64,000 nucleotides of DNA, from the NCBI GenBank assembly GCA_949290355.1, contig CASERN010000008.1, positions 1-64,000 on the forward strand, in the 5' to 3' direction. A program made the position numbers and the translations under genes. Every line of letters starts with the position of its first letter. Within the stretch, counting starts at the first letter, position 1. Origin of the DNA: an uncultured bacterium. Lineage in GTDB: Bacteria > Cyanobacteriota > Vampirovibrionia > Gastranaerophilales > Gastranaerophilaceae. Below, one piece after another: positions 27,040 through 34,748 of the stretch. The notes below the pieces were generated by a model. That model was not told where the DNA came from. It did not search any database and saw only the letters and a program-made list of their open reading frames with translations.

Positions 27040-27200
27040 AAAAAAATCTCCCAGATTTCCGTGGTAACACTAACTTCAATAAGCATTCCGACTATCTCAT
27101 TTCATGAGGTCATTTTACAACCAGATTATTGTAAAAAAGACACGGCTGCGGTCCAGTGAGGGATTTTCACCCATGCTTTCCTTATAGAAGTATTTCAATT
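27040..27200 (-). ncRNA. Cobalamin riboswitch controlling nrdDG
   Basis: The minus strand carries the B12-box core: GGGTGAAAATCCCTCACTGG, then ACCGCAGCCGTG, then AGTCGGAATGCTTATTGAAG. These match the conserved segments of the AdoCbl riboswitch (RF00174) in order and spacing. The platform is a short hairpin AAATCT/AGATTT that includes the nrdD ribosome-binding site GGGAGA, followed by a T7 run. B12 binding should therefore hide the ribosome-binding site, end transcription, or both. The exact ends are approximate. Confidence 0.92.
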
Positions 27201-27226
27201 TTATAACTTTGTTTAAAATTTGTCAA
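27198..27226 (-). promoter_or_regulatory. Promoter of nrdDG riboswitch transcript
   Basis: Minus strand -35 TTGACA (27221-27226), a 17-bp spacer and -10 TAAAAT (27198-27203). Transcription would begin just before the aptamer. It is back to back with the promoter at 27244. Confidence 0.75.
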
Positions 27227-27243
27227 CAAATCGGAAGATTTAT

Positions 27244-27272
27244 TTGACATGATTTTTCCCTTATTTTACGAT
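27244..27272 (+). promoter_or_regulatory. Promoter of B12-controlled unknown operon
   Basis: Perfect -35 TTGACA (27244-27249), a 17-bp spacer and -10 TACGAT (27267-27272) on the plus strand. The start would fall near 27280, at the 5' edge of the second riboswitch. Only 17 bp separate its -35 from that of nrdDG. Confidence 0.7.
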
Positions 27273-27279
27273 TTTAATA

Positions 27280-27424
27280 TAGAGGGAATGGAGTGAATAT
27301 CTCCAGCTGTGCCGCAACCGTAAAAGCCGGAATACTCAGAAAAACTTGTATACTGCGAGCATCGGTATGTAAGAAATAAATTTTCTCAGTTGTCCTCTTT
27401 AGATATAAAACAAGAGGATTTTTT
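27280..27424 (+). ncRNA. Cobalamin riboswitch controlling 27425-30194 operon
   Basis: The plus strand has AGGGAATGGAGTGAATATC, CCAGCTGTGCCGCAACCGTA and AAGCCGGAATACTCAG, the conserved elements of a cobalamin aptamer in order. A terminator hairpin TCCTCTT/AAGAGGA (27393-27418) with a T6 run ends one base before the ATG at 27425. Its 3' arm is also the ribosome-binding site (AGAGGA). One structure can thus block both transcription and translation when B12 is bound. Recognised from conserved sequence; the fold was not computed. Confidence 0.9.
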
Positions 27425-28123
27425 ATGTCCCTTACAGCAGTAAATACAAATAGCGCAAAAATAGGTACTTGTCCTCACGGGCTGCCGCTCGGAGCATGTC
27501 CGATTTGTAACGGAATGAGCGGTGGCGGAGGTGCAAAAAAAGCTGATTTTTCTGCAAAGCCAGGCGAAATGAGTTGGAATGAATGTGCTGCAATCGGAGC
27601 TTTTTTAAAAGCTCAGCAACAGGCAAAAGCACAAAGGCAGGAAGATGCTCTAAATTATGCAAAAAATGTACAGGCTTTTCAAAATGCTCTAATGAATTCA
27701 AGCCAAAAATTAGCAAATATTGCCCAATTTTTTTCGAATAATACTCCTGCAATAATTGCAAAGCCAATAAATTTCGTATTAAATACCGTATTAGGCAACA
27801 TAACAAAAGCAATTGCAAACCTTCCAACAACTATCTCAAATGTAATACATACAATTCAACAGAGACTTGCTGATATTTCAGATAAACTTACAGCAATGAT
27901 GGGAGAATTGAAAGCATCTATAGAAAAGAAAATATCGGAATCTTTCAAAGAAATTAAAAAGAAAATAAAATCAATATTCTCAATATTTCAAACATCAGAT
28001 TCAGACAATGAAGATAAACAAATAGATGAAACTAAAAAAGCTTTTGAATTAAGAACTTTCATACACAACTTATATAAAAAACTTACAGAAACTGAAAAGG
28101 ATTTAGAAGAAAATGAACGTTAG
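27425..28123 (+). CDS. Unknown Cys/His-motif protein, first gene of B12-riboswitch operon
   Basis: Unrecognised 232-residue protein. The N-terminus has GTCPHGLPLGACPICNGM, giving Cys16, His18, Cys25 and Cys28, a plausible metal site, then a Gly-rich turn and PGEMSWNECAAIG with Cys54. Residues 60-110 are Gln/Ala-rich helix, residues about 90-150 are amphipathic to hydrophobic helices, and the C-terminal 80 residues are charged coiled coil. There is no signal peptide. The riboswitch 5' of it implies a link to B12 or cobalt, or a function replaceable by a B12 enzyme. It overlaps the next gene by 11 nt. Confidence 0.85.
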   Translation: MSLTAVNTNSAKIGTCPHGLPLGACPICNGMSGGGGAKKADFSAKPGEMSWNECAAIGAFLKAQQQAKAQRQEDALNYAKNVQAFQNALMNSSQKLANIAQFFSNNTPAIIAKPINFVLNTVLGNITKAIANLPTTISNVIHTIQQRLADISDKLTAMMGELKASIEKKISESFKEIKKKIKSIFSIFQTSDSDNEDKQIDETKKAFELRTFIHNLYKKLTETEKDLEENER

Positions 28124-29603
28124 TCCGCTACAAGATGCAGAATTTAAACGACAACAAAAAAATATGACTTTAACTCAAAAAAAGACAAATCTGTCTACGA
28201 AAGAAGGAGTTTTAGTAAATAATTTTATAAAAGACAATCAATGCAACTTAAATGATACATATAATTCAATGATAATTTCCGAACAAACGAAATTACCTAA
28301 AAAGATATATGAAAATCAAACTACTAAAGAAAAAAATCTTTTGCCACTCGCAGGGATTTCTGTTGCAGTAATGGGAACAGTTGCCTTGTTATCAACGTTT
28401 GTAAAGAAGAATGCAAAAAATGTAATTGGTTTGGCTAAAGAAAAATGGCTGCCGACTGTAACAAGAAATGTAAATCTTAGTGAAGAAACTACTCAAGCAA
28501 TTTATCAAATGGTACAAAACCCAGGAAGAACATCGGTAATTGCAGGAACAGGAGTGTTGGCTCTTTCAGCCATGGCCTTTATGGGGAAGATGTTTTGTGA
28601 AGGATACAAAGAAATTTGGGTTAAAAGAAAAGAAGCCGATATACAAAAAAATCTTCAAGAAAAGCTTATAGACGTTGAAACTCAAGCATTTTCAGGGAAA
28701 ATACAAATAATTAGAAGCATGTTATCAAAACAAGCTCACGATTTTGAAAAATATCTTACTAATGATAATGATAAAATTCTTCCTGATTTTGGTAAAAAAG
28801 TTTTAAACTCAAACGGTCTTTATTTCATGGGAGAAAACAATAAAAAAGATCCTAAAACAAATAATTTAAAATATATATTTATGGGACTTGGAACAATTTC
28901 TTCAATAATCGGATTAGGATATTTTGCTTTTAAAAATGCTTCTAAAAGCAGAGCTTTAATTGATAAATATCTCCAAGACACTGAAAAATGCATTAATCAG
29001 GTCGTAAAATCTTCAAATGAAACTACAAAACAAACTGATAAAGAAACTTTAGAGAATTTATTTAAAATATTAGATGCTGACAAGAATTTTATAAAATCCA
29101 AATTATTAAAAATCAAATGGAGTGATAAAGAAAAAGAAGATTTCATAGAAAATGTCTATACAAAAATACAAACATCTACAACAAAAGTAAATCCAAACAT
29201 TGGAGGAGATGGAACATCAAAACCAGCATTCAATTCTTTTGTAAACGATTATAGAGCATTTTTCTACAACTGGCTTTTAGACACTTCAAACCCTCAATTC
29301 AAACAATTATTCTTCGGAGTTACAGGAGTAACAGCCGCAGGATATGCAGGGAAATTGTATGGCGATGCTATGAAAGATGTTCAAGTAAAAAAAATAAATG
29401 CAGAAACAGAATTGGATTTACAAAAAAGACTTGTATCTACAGAATTGAGAAATTTTAAATCAAAAAAAGAAGCAGCAATCCAACCTCTTGTTGACGAATT
29501 TTATAAGCAGGTTGATAATGGCAAACCAAAAGAAGAATTAAAAGTAATGGCAGATAATATATTATTTGAAATTAAAAACGGACCACCATTCGTATATTCA
29601 TAG
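28113..29603 (+). CDS. Unknown multi-span membrane protein with internal duplication
   Basis: Unrecognised 496-residue protein. Predicted membrane segments lie near residues 76-96, 141-160, 254-274 and about 415-432, separated by long charged coiled-coil stretches. The module 'NP...TGV..GK...K-E/D' plus VKRKEADIQKNLQEKL (residues about 138-200) recurs near the C-terminus as VKKINAETELDLQKRL (about 405-465), an internal duplication. Translation is coupled to the preceding gene (ATGA-type 11-nt overlap). The long polar N-terminus lacks a signal peptide. It is part of the B12-riboswitch operon; the function is unknown, and transport or membrane remodelling are only guesses. Confidence 0.85.
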   Translation: MNVSPLQDAEFKRQQKNMTLTQKKTNLSTKEGVLVNNFIKDNQCNLNDTYNSMIISEQTKLPKKIYENQTTKEKNLLPLAGISVAVMGTVALLSTFVKKNAKNVIGLAKEKWLPTVTRNVNLSEETTQAIYQMVQNPGRTSVIAGTGVLALSAMAFMGKMFCEGYKEIWVKRKEADIQKNLQEKLIDVETQAFSGKIQIIRSMLSKQAHDFEKYLTNDNDKILPDFGKKVLNSNGLYFMGENNKKDPKTNNLKYIFMGLGTISSIIGLGYFAFKNASKSRALIDKYLQDTEKCINQVVKSSNETTKQTDKETLENLFKILDADKNFIKSKLLKIKWSDKEKEDFIENVYTKIQTSTTKVNPNIGGDGTSKPAFNSFVNDYRAFFYNWLLDTSNPQFKQLFFGVTGVTAAGYAGKLYGDAMKDVQVKKINAETELDLQKRLVSTELRNFKSKKEAAIQPLVDEFYKQVDNGKPKEELKVMADNILFEIKNGPPFVYS

Positions 29604-29612
29604 GAGGATATC

Positions 29613-30194
29613 ATGTCTTATATATATATACAACCTTATCAAACAAATCAACAAAATATTTATAAATCAAAAAAATCTGCACTAAAAGATACTTTTCCAC
29701 TTTTGCAGATTCCTTGCCCTTTAGTTGATAATCAAAACATTACTAATATTTCAAAACAGCATACAAATTGTTTGCTGCCAAAAGGAAACAGAAATTACAC
29801 AATTGTTGATAAAAACAAAGTAGATTATTTTGTTTCGCAAAAAGAAGCGTCTCTTCCTTATTTAGCAGATATTCTTTCTCATTCAAATAACGAAGAACAA
29901 ATAGTTGAGACCTTGAATATTCTAAATTCAATGCTTGATAATGGGGTAAAAGGTATTGATAAAATGTACCCGATATTATCACGTTTTAACAATACAAATT
30001 CTCCTAATATCCAAACTTTTCTTGCTGGTATTTACAGAAAAACCCAAGTTCCTGATGCATTCGGACCTCTTGTAAAAATGTTAATACAAAATTCCCTTAA
30101 TCCGCAAACTTCAAACTTTGATCCGAATGAAGAAATCGGAGGGGCAATATTATCCTACATTTCAGACCGGTTTAGAAATCAACAACAAAAATAA
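29613..30194 (+). CDS. Unknown HEAT-like helical protein, third gene of B12-riboswitch operon
   Basis: Unrecognised 193-residue protein. The first 75 residues are polar, Tyr/Gln/Asn-rich and probably disordered. Residues 85-190 form short antiparallel helices (SLPYLADILSHSNNEEQIVE, then LNILNSMLDNGVKGIDKMYP) resembling HEAT/ARM repeats used for protein binding. GGAGG lies 6 nt before the ATG, which is 9 nt after the membrane gene, so all three are one transcript. No enzymatic motif is visible. Confidence 0.82.
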   Translation: MSYIYIQPYQTNQQNIYKSKKSALKDTFPLLQIPCPLVDNQNITNISKQHTNCLLPKGNRNYTIVDKNKVDYFVSQKEASLPYLADILSHSNNEEQIVETLNILNSMLDNGVKGIDKMYPILSRFNNTNSPNIQTFLAGIYRKTQVPDAFGPLVKMLIQNSLNPQTSNFDPNEEIGGAILSYISDRFRNQQQK

Positions 30195-30311
30195 AACAAT
30201 ATTTTTTGTTACAAAAACTTAACATGATTTCAGACATGATTAAAGTTTTAACTCCAATGTGTCGATAACATGCATGTAAGTACTAAATGTAAGAAAGGAA
30301 GATCGACAGCA

Positions 30312-31454
30312 ATGGGAATGGCAGCGTCACAAGCTAGATTTTTAGGCCTGACAGCCAGAAAAACCAATGTTGAATTTGAAGGTCAACAAGTTAACCAACA
30401 AAGAACAACATTGTCAAACCAGTCTGCTAATTACTACAACGATTTGTTGGGTATGTCAGTACCGGTTCCTCCGTCTGTCGATGATTACACAAAAACTGTG
30501 TATACTTTCGAAGATGGAGCTTTGACAAACCAAATAACAGCAATGATTGCTCAAGGTGATGGTACTTATACTGTTAGCTATTTAAGACAATGGACAGATG
30601 ACTTTTCAGTTGTTTCAGCTTCTACAAGTATTGTTAACAGAAATACTAATGGAACTGAAGATAAATCTGACGATATTTACAAAGTTGGCTCTACAACTCT
30701 TAGAAATATGACAGACCCTATTACTTATGATATTGAAGGAACTACTGCATATTACAACCCTGAAGACAAAAACTATTATGCTAATGCAGATTTTTCAGGT
30801 AATGCTATTGATACAAAAGATAAAGACATCAAACTTAACAGCGAAGATGATTATTTAAAAAGTTTATCAGCAGATCAAGTTTATCAATTACAAAAAGAAG
30901 AAGCAGAATATCTTCAGTTATTACAACAAAAATATGGTGATGGAGACTACCTTGTTAGATATGTCAAAGATACAACGACAGGGGAATATAATCCTTATTT
31001 TTACAAATTATCAGACTTAGAAGGTGCAAACTATGATCAAAACGGTAATTCTCAATCAAATATTAACTGTTACAAAATAGGGAGCGAAACTAAATCTGAA
31101 GAAGTAAAAGCCGTAAAAGGATGTCAAATAGAAAAAGACAGCTCAGGTCGTTACATAAAGATTTCAATTCCAAACGGAGATACATCAGTTGATTACGCAT
31201 TAACAACATCAACAGTTACTGACCAAGCAGCTTACGATGATGCAATGAACCAATATGAGTTTGAAAAATATGAATATGACCAAGCTATCCAAGAAATTAA
31301 CTCTAAAATCGAAATTGTTCAAGCTCAAGATAAAAACCTTGAATTAAGATTGAAACAATTAGATACTGAACAAGATGCAATTCAAACAGAAATGGATGCA
31401 GTACAAAAAGTTATTGAAAAAAACACTGAATCTACATTCAAAACATTCGGTTAA
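30312..31454 (+). CDS. 'MGxAAxQARLL' paralogous family, member 2
   Basis: The product is 380 residues from ATG 30312 (begins MGMAASQARFLGLTARK). A longer in-frame ATG at 30270 lacks a ribosome-binding site, while GAAAGGAAG precedes 30312. The N-terminal helix and the C-terminal LRLKQLDTEQDAIQTEMDAV and KNTESTFKTFG match members 1 and 3. The central part is shorter and different, rich in Tyr, Asp and Thr. It lies 118 nt after the B12-riboswitch operon, probably with its own promoter. Function unknown. Confidence 0.8.
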   Translation: MGMAASQARFLGLTARKTNVEFEGQQVNQQRTTLSNQSANYYNDLLGMSVPVPPSVDDYTKTVYTFEDGALTNQITAMIAQGDGTYTVSYLRQWTDDFSVVSASTSIVNRNTNGTEDKSDDIYKVGSTTLRNMTDPITYDIEGTTAYYNPEDKNYYANADFSGNAIDTKDKDIKLNSEDDYLKSLSADQVYQLQKEEAEYLQLLQQKYGDGDYLVRYVKDTTTGEYNPYFYKLSDLEGANYDQNGNSQSNINCYKIGSETKSEEVKAVKGCQIEKDSSGRYIKISIPNGDTSVDYALTTSTVTDQAAYDDAMNQYEFEKYEYDQAIQEINSKIEIVQAQDKNLELRLKQLDTEQDAIQTEMDAVQKVIEKNTESTFKTFG

Positions 31455-31539
31455 TACAAAAAATAAAAAAGGCTATACACATAATAAAAACTAACTAAAA
31501 ATAAAATTTTTTCCTTTCCCTTTTTCCTATTGATTTTCC

Positions 31540-31572
31540 AACGACAAGCACAAAGTTTGTCGTTTTTTTTAT
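31540..31572 (+). terminator. Rho-independent terminator after 30312 gene
   Basis: Stem AACGACAA/TTGTCGTT around a 9-nt loop with a T8 run, ending 15 nt before the prenyl synthase start. Confidence 0.8.
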
Positions 31573-31586
31573 GTTAAAATATTCAT

Positions 31587-32441
31587 ATGAAATTTCAGGA
31601 TGAATATGCCGAAATATATAATATGGTAAAAAATGACATTGAAAAGGTCTCGAATAATGTCATTAAAGAAATCAATATTGAAGAGCCTTTTAAATCAAAA
31701 CTCATCAATATACTAACTGCACCATCTAAACATATAAGAACATTAATTTCTTTTTTGTATCTAAAAATGTTTGGAAGAGAAATTGATGAAAAACAAATTA
31801 TATTTCATAGTGCAATAGAACTTGCTCACAATGCATCTTTAATTCATGACGATATAATGGATGAAAGTTTGATAAGAAGAAATACAGATACATTAAATTC
31901 TTCTTTCGGTGATAAAACTGCAGTAATTTGCGGGGATTATATACTATCAATAGCTATGCAGCAAATTTGCAAACTCAATTCTATACAACTTGTTGAAATA
32001 TTCTCGCAAACACTGTCAGAAATGACTCAAGGTGAAATGTTTCAAATAAACAGTAAATATAAAATCCCAAAAATTGATGAATACATCAAAAAAAATTATC
32101 AAAAAACAGCAAAATTATTCGAAACTGCACTTGAAGGATCATTAATTCTTGCAAATATAAATACTAATGCAAAAGAATTTGCAAAAAATTTTGGTATAGC
32201 TTTTCAAATAAGAGATGATTTGATAAATACATTAACTACAAAATCAGATCTTTCAGATGGAATCTATACAGCACCAATCATTTTTTCACAAGATATAACC
32301 ACAACTGAAAATGGGATTGAAAAAACACGAATTTTGTTAAATAATTACCTGAGTAATGCAGAAAAATCTTTACAATTTTCAGATAATAATGAATATAAAC
32401 AAGCACTAATTAAACTTTTAGGAATAATAGGTCATGCATAA
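31587..32441 (+). CDS. Polyprenyl (isoprenyl) diphosphate synthase family protein
   Basis: This 284-residue trans-prenyltransferase-fold protein condenses IPP with allylic diphosphates. The first aspartate-rich motif is intact: LIHDDIMDE gives D88-D89-x-x-D92, with KHIR (48-51) before it. The second motif reads FQIRDDLIN, in which the last Asp of DDxxD is Asn. That may lower catalysis or mark a subunit role. It is shorter than the usual 300-330 residues. It overlaps lepB by 8 nt. Product chain length cannot be judged. Confidence 0.86.
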   Translation: MKFQDEYAEIYNMVKNDIEKVSNNVIKEINIEEPFKSKLINILTAPSKHIRTLISFLYLKMFGREIDEKQIIFHSAIELAHNASLIHDDIMDESLIRRNTDTLNSSFGDKTAVICGDYILSIAMQQICKLNSIQLVEIFSQTLSEMTQGEMFQINSKYKIPKIDEYIKKNYQKTAKLFETALEGSLILANINTNAKEFAKNFGIAFQIRDDLINTLTTKSDLSDGIYTAPIIFSQDITTTENGIEKTRILLNNYLSNAEKSLQFSDNNEYKQALIKLLGIIGHA

Positions 32442-33081
32442 AATAAAAAAAATAATTAAACAAACAAAAGATAATTATATGAAAATAAACCCAACAGTAA
32501 GGGAAATAATAGAAACTGTAGTATTCGTAGTAGTTATGGTTATCATAATAAGATTTTTCATAGGCGAAATCCGCTGGATACCTTCAGCATCAATGCACCC
32601 TACCCTTATTGAAGGAGACAGAATAGTTGTAGAAAGATTTTCTAGATTTTATACAACTCCAAAACGTGGAGATATAATGGTATTTTATCCCCCGTTTGAA
32701 AAGCTGCCCAATACTCCATGGCGAGTTTTTTCAAGACTAACAGGATTTTTCTGCAAAGATGTTGCATATATAAAACGTGTAATAGGTATGCCTGGAGATA
32801 AATTTGAAATAAAAACTGACAAAAACGGAAAAAGTACTGTCTACATCAACGATAAACCTCTCAATGAACCATATATTCAAAGTCAATATTATGACAAACC
32901 GTGTAATGAAGATATGATATGCGGACCTATTGTTATCCCTGAACATAAATACTTAATGATGGGTGATAATAGAGGTAATTCATTTGACGGTCGCTGGTGG
33001 GGATTTTTACCGGAAGACAGATTTATTGGCAGAGCAGTATTTTTATTCTGGCCAATAAATAGAGTCAAAATTTTACATTAA
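32434..33081 (+). CDS. lepB: Signal peptidase I
   Basis: This 215-residue membrane endopeptidase removes signal peptides from exported proteins. One N-terminal transmembrane segment (about residues 25-43) is followed by IPSASMHPTL with nucleophile Ser53, then AYIKRVIGMPGD with general base Lys114, and the C-terminal box MMGDNRGNSFDGRWWGFLP. AGGAA precedes the ATG, which overlaps the upstream prenyl synthase. Confidence 0.96.
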   Translation: MHKIKKIIKQTKDNYMKINPTVREIIETVVFVVVMVIIIRFFIGEIRWIPSASMHPTLIEGDRIVVERFSRFYTTPKRGDIMVFYPPFEKLPNTPWRVFSRLTGFFCKDVAYIKRVIGMPGDKFEIKTDKNGKSTVYINDKPLNEPYIQSQYYDKPCNEDMICGPIVIPEHKYLMMGDNRGNSFDGRWWGFLPEDRFIGRAVFLFWPINRVKILH

Positions 33082-33088
33082 TCTTATA

Positions 33089-33475
33089 TTACATAAGCAT
33101 ATGATAATATTTCATATAATCAGCCATAATCTGCGAACTTGTAGCATTAGCAACTGTTGCTTTTAATTCCTGATTTTTGTCATTCTCTGATGACTTTTGA
33201 ACTTTTTCTGTTTCTTTATTATCAGGAGCGTTTTGCTGAATTTTTTCTTGTGCCTGCAATTCATTAACATACTCTTCAACAGCTTGTTGAATTTCCTGCA
33301 TTCTTGCTTTATCTCCTGAATATGATCCAGTAGATTCAATGCCGTTTTCAGCAAACTCTTTTAATATCTGCGACCACTCATTATAATTTGTAATTGAAGT
33401 TCCTTGAGCTTGCGCAGCAGCCTGTGCTTTTCTCAAATCATCTTCAGATTCAATACCATCTACTTTTATTGCCAT
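33089..33475 (-). CDS. Small hydrophilic protein of unknown function
   Basis: This 128-residue protein is rich in Gln, Glu, Ala and Lys. It starts MAIKVDGIESEDDLRKAQAA, with helical segments and a polar linker, and ends in a Met/Tyr-rich tail. GGAGAG lies 6 nt before the ATG. No signal peptide, membrane segment or motif. It is convergent with lepB, with 7 nt between stops and no terminator seen. No family recognised. Confidence 0.72.
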   Translation of the reverse strand: MAIKVDGIESEDDLRKAQAAAQAQGTSITNYNEWSQILKEFAENGIESTGSYSGDKARMQEIQQAVEEYVNELQAQEKIQQNAPDNKETEKVQKSSENDKNQELKATVANATSSQIMADYMKYYHMLM

Positions 33476-33576
33476 AATACTCTCCGATTATTTACTTCTC
33501 ATATATATATTAAGTATATTGTTCCCAGTGAATTTCAAAAAATAAAAAAGTTGTAAAAAAAGTTAACAGATACAAC

Positions 33577-33605
33577 TTGACAAAATACTGAATATAATAA
33601 ATAAT
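33577..33605 (+). promoter_or_regulatory. Upstream promoter of second C11 prepilin gene
   Basis: Perfect -35 TTGACA (33577-33582), 17-bp spacer, -10 AATAAT (33600-33605, five of six). The start near 33612 gives a short leader with AGAGGAG before the ATG at 33638. A second, internal promoter lies at 33714. Confidence 0.65.
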
Positions 33606-33637
33606 GAGTATGGTTAAGAAATAAGAGGAGTTTGAAA

Positions 33638-34483
33638 ATGAATACACAAGAAGCTTTCAGGATTGCCCCCCCCCCCGAAAAGTTAAATTATGACTGCATT
33701 TCAAGAGAATGGCTTGATAAATACAAAAATATAAGTTATAATAGTGATGTTATGAATCACTATTATGGAAGAAAAAGAGCTTTTACTTTAGCGGAAGTTT
33801 TAATTACTTTAGGAATTATCGGAGTCGTTGCTGCGATGACTATTCCTACGTTAATCGCTAACTACAGAGTTAAACAAACTGTAACTCAACTAAAAAAAAT
33901 TAATTCTACTTTGCAAAATACTTTTACTTACACAAAATTAAATGATTTTGCAGGTGCAAACGTAAAAGATTGGAATATCAATTATACAGAATTTACAAAT
34001 ATTCTCGCTAAAAACATGAAATCATCTAAAGTCTGTGGACAGAGCAATATAGAAGACTGTTTCCCTAATGTTAACTACAAGAATCTTTCAGGAGAATCAA
34101 ATGTATTACCACTAAGCTCTCTTCAAGGAGGTATAGTACTGAACGACGGGACCTTGCTTGGTCTTGTTTTTAATCCAAATAGTTCAAATGCAAATCTTTC
34201 TGGAGATTTGGGGCAAATATTTGTTGATATAAACGGAATTAAAGCTCCGAATGTATTAGGTAGAGATGTATTTTCTTTTATGATCAGAAATGATAAATTA
34301 ATTGCCAGAAATACACCAACTGAAACTAATTCTGCAGCATTAGGACCTCAAAAATATTGTTCAGTATCAAGCGGTTACGGTCATAATGGTCTTGGCTGCA
34401 CAGCTTGGGTAATTTATAACGAAAATATGGATTATCTGAAATGTGAAGGTTTAAATTGGCATACAAAACTACATTGCGATTAG
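33638..34483 (+). CDS. Prepilin-like protein with long leader and C11 tract (second copy)
   Basis: The 281-residue frame has the prepilin motif GRKRA|FTLAEVLITLGIIGV, then a pseudopilin-like domain with several Cys. AGAGGAG (33624-33630) supports ATG 33638; a TTG at 33632 is less likely. As in the 16365 gene, exactly 38 codons separate this ATG from a second in-frame ATG (33752) that would give a canonical leader, and the extension contains RIAPPPEK over a C11 run. Two stretches (19 and 28 nt) are identical between the genes at DNA level, while the pilin core has diverged at synonymous sites. It may be a type IV pilus or type II secretion component. Confidence 0.85.
   Translation: MNTQEAFRIAPPPEKLNYDCISREWLDKYKNISYNSDVMNHYYGRKRAFTLAEVLITLGIIGVVAAMTIPTLIANYRVKQTVTQLKKINSTLQNTFTYTKLNDFAGANVKDWNINYTEFTNILAKNMKSSKVCGQSNIEDCFPNVNYKNLSGESNVLPLSSLQGGIVLNDGTLLGLVFNPNSSNANLSGDLGQIFVDINGIKAPNVLGRDVFSFMIRNDKLIARNTPTETNSAALGPQKYCSVSSGYGHNGLGCTAWVIYNENMDYLKCEGLNWHTKLHCD
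33666..33676 (+). repeat. Poly-C(11) homopolymer within prepilin gene (second copy)
   Basis: Eleven consecutive C with identical flanks (G before, GAAAAGT after) to the tract at 16393-16403. At length 11 the long frame is open; any change not a multiple of three closes it. Confidence 0.9.
33714..33742 (+). promoter_or_regulatory. Predicted internal promoter of second C11 prepilin gene
   Basis: -35 TTGATA (33714-33719), 17-bp spacer, perfect -10 TATAAT (33737-33742), with 9 nt to the in-frame ATG at 33752. Same sequence and spacing as 16441-16469, in a different local protein context. Confidence 0.55.
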
Positions 34484-34748
34484 TTTTGTTTAATTAAAAA
34501 TAAAAGCAATTAAAAATATTAAGAAAAATTTACAAAAGTCTGAAAAGTTGCTTTAGTAATGATTTTTTAAGATTCAAGTAAATATTGTTAGTGTGCCGTT
34601 TTTAAAAAAACATTCAACATTTTAATTAATACAAGTGGACGAAAAACATGTCTAAACTGCTTGCAATCAAATATTTTGCAAGTATTATTAAAATAGCGCC
34701 TAAAATAGGTGTAAATTTAACAGCCGAATTTAACAAAATGAGGAAAAT
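34484..34748 (+). other. Leader region upstream of infA ribosomal cluster
   Basis: This 265-bp gap holds two possible RNA hairpins: CTTGCAA/TTGCAAG around 34659-34685 and GCCTAAAATAGGTG just after. They may be a ribosomal-protein leader, which is inference. A 39-codon ORF (34648-34767) overlaps infA but has no good ribosome-binding site. No terminator for the preceding pilin gene is clear. Confidence 0.35.

Noticed and set aside
24521-31454. Possible mobile island around the B12 operon
   Set aside because: No integrase, transposase, tRNA-end repeat or shift in base composition is visible.
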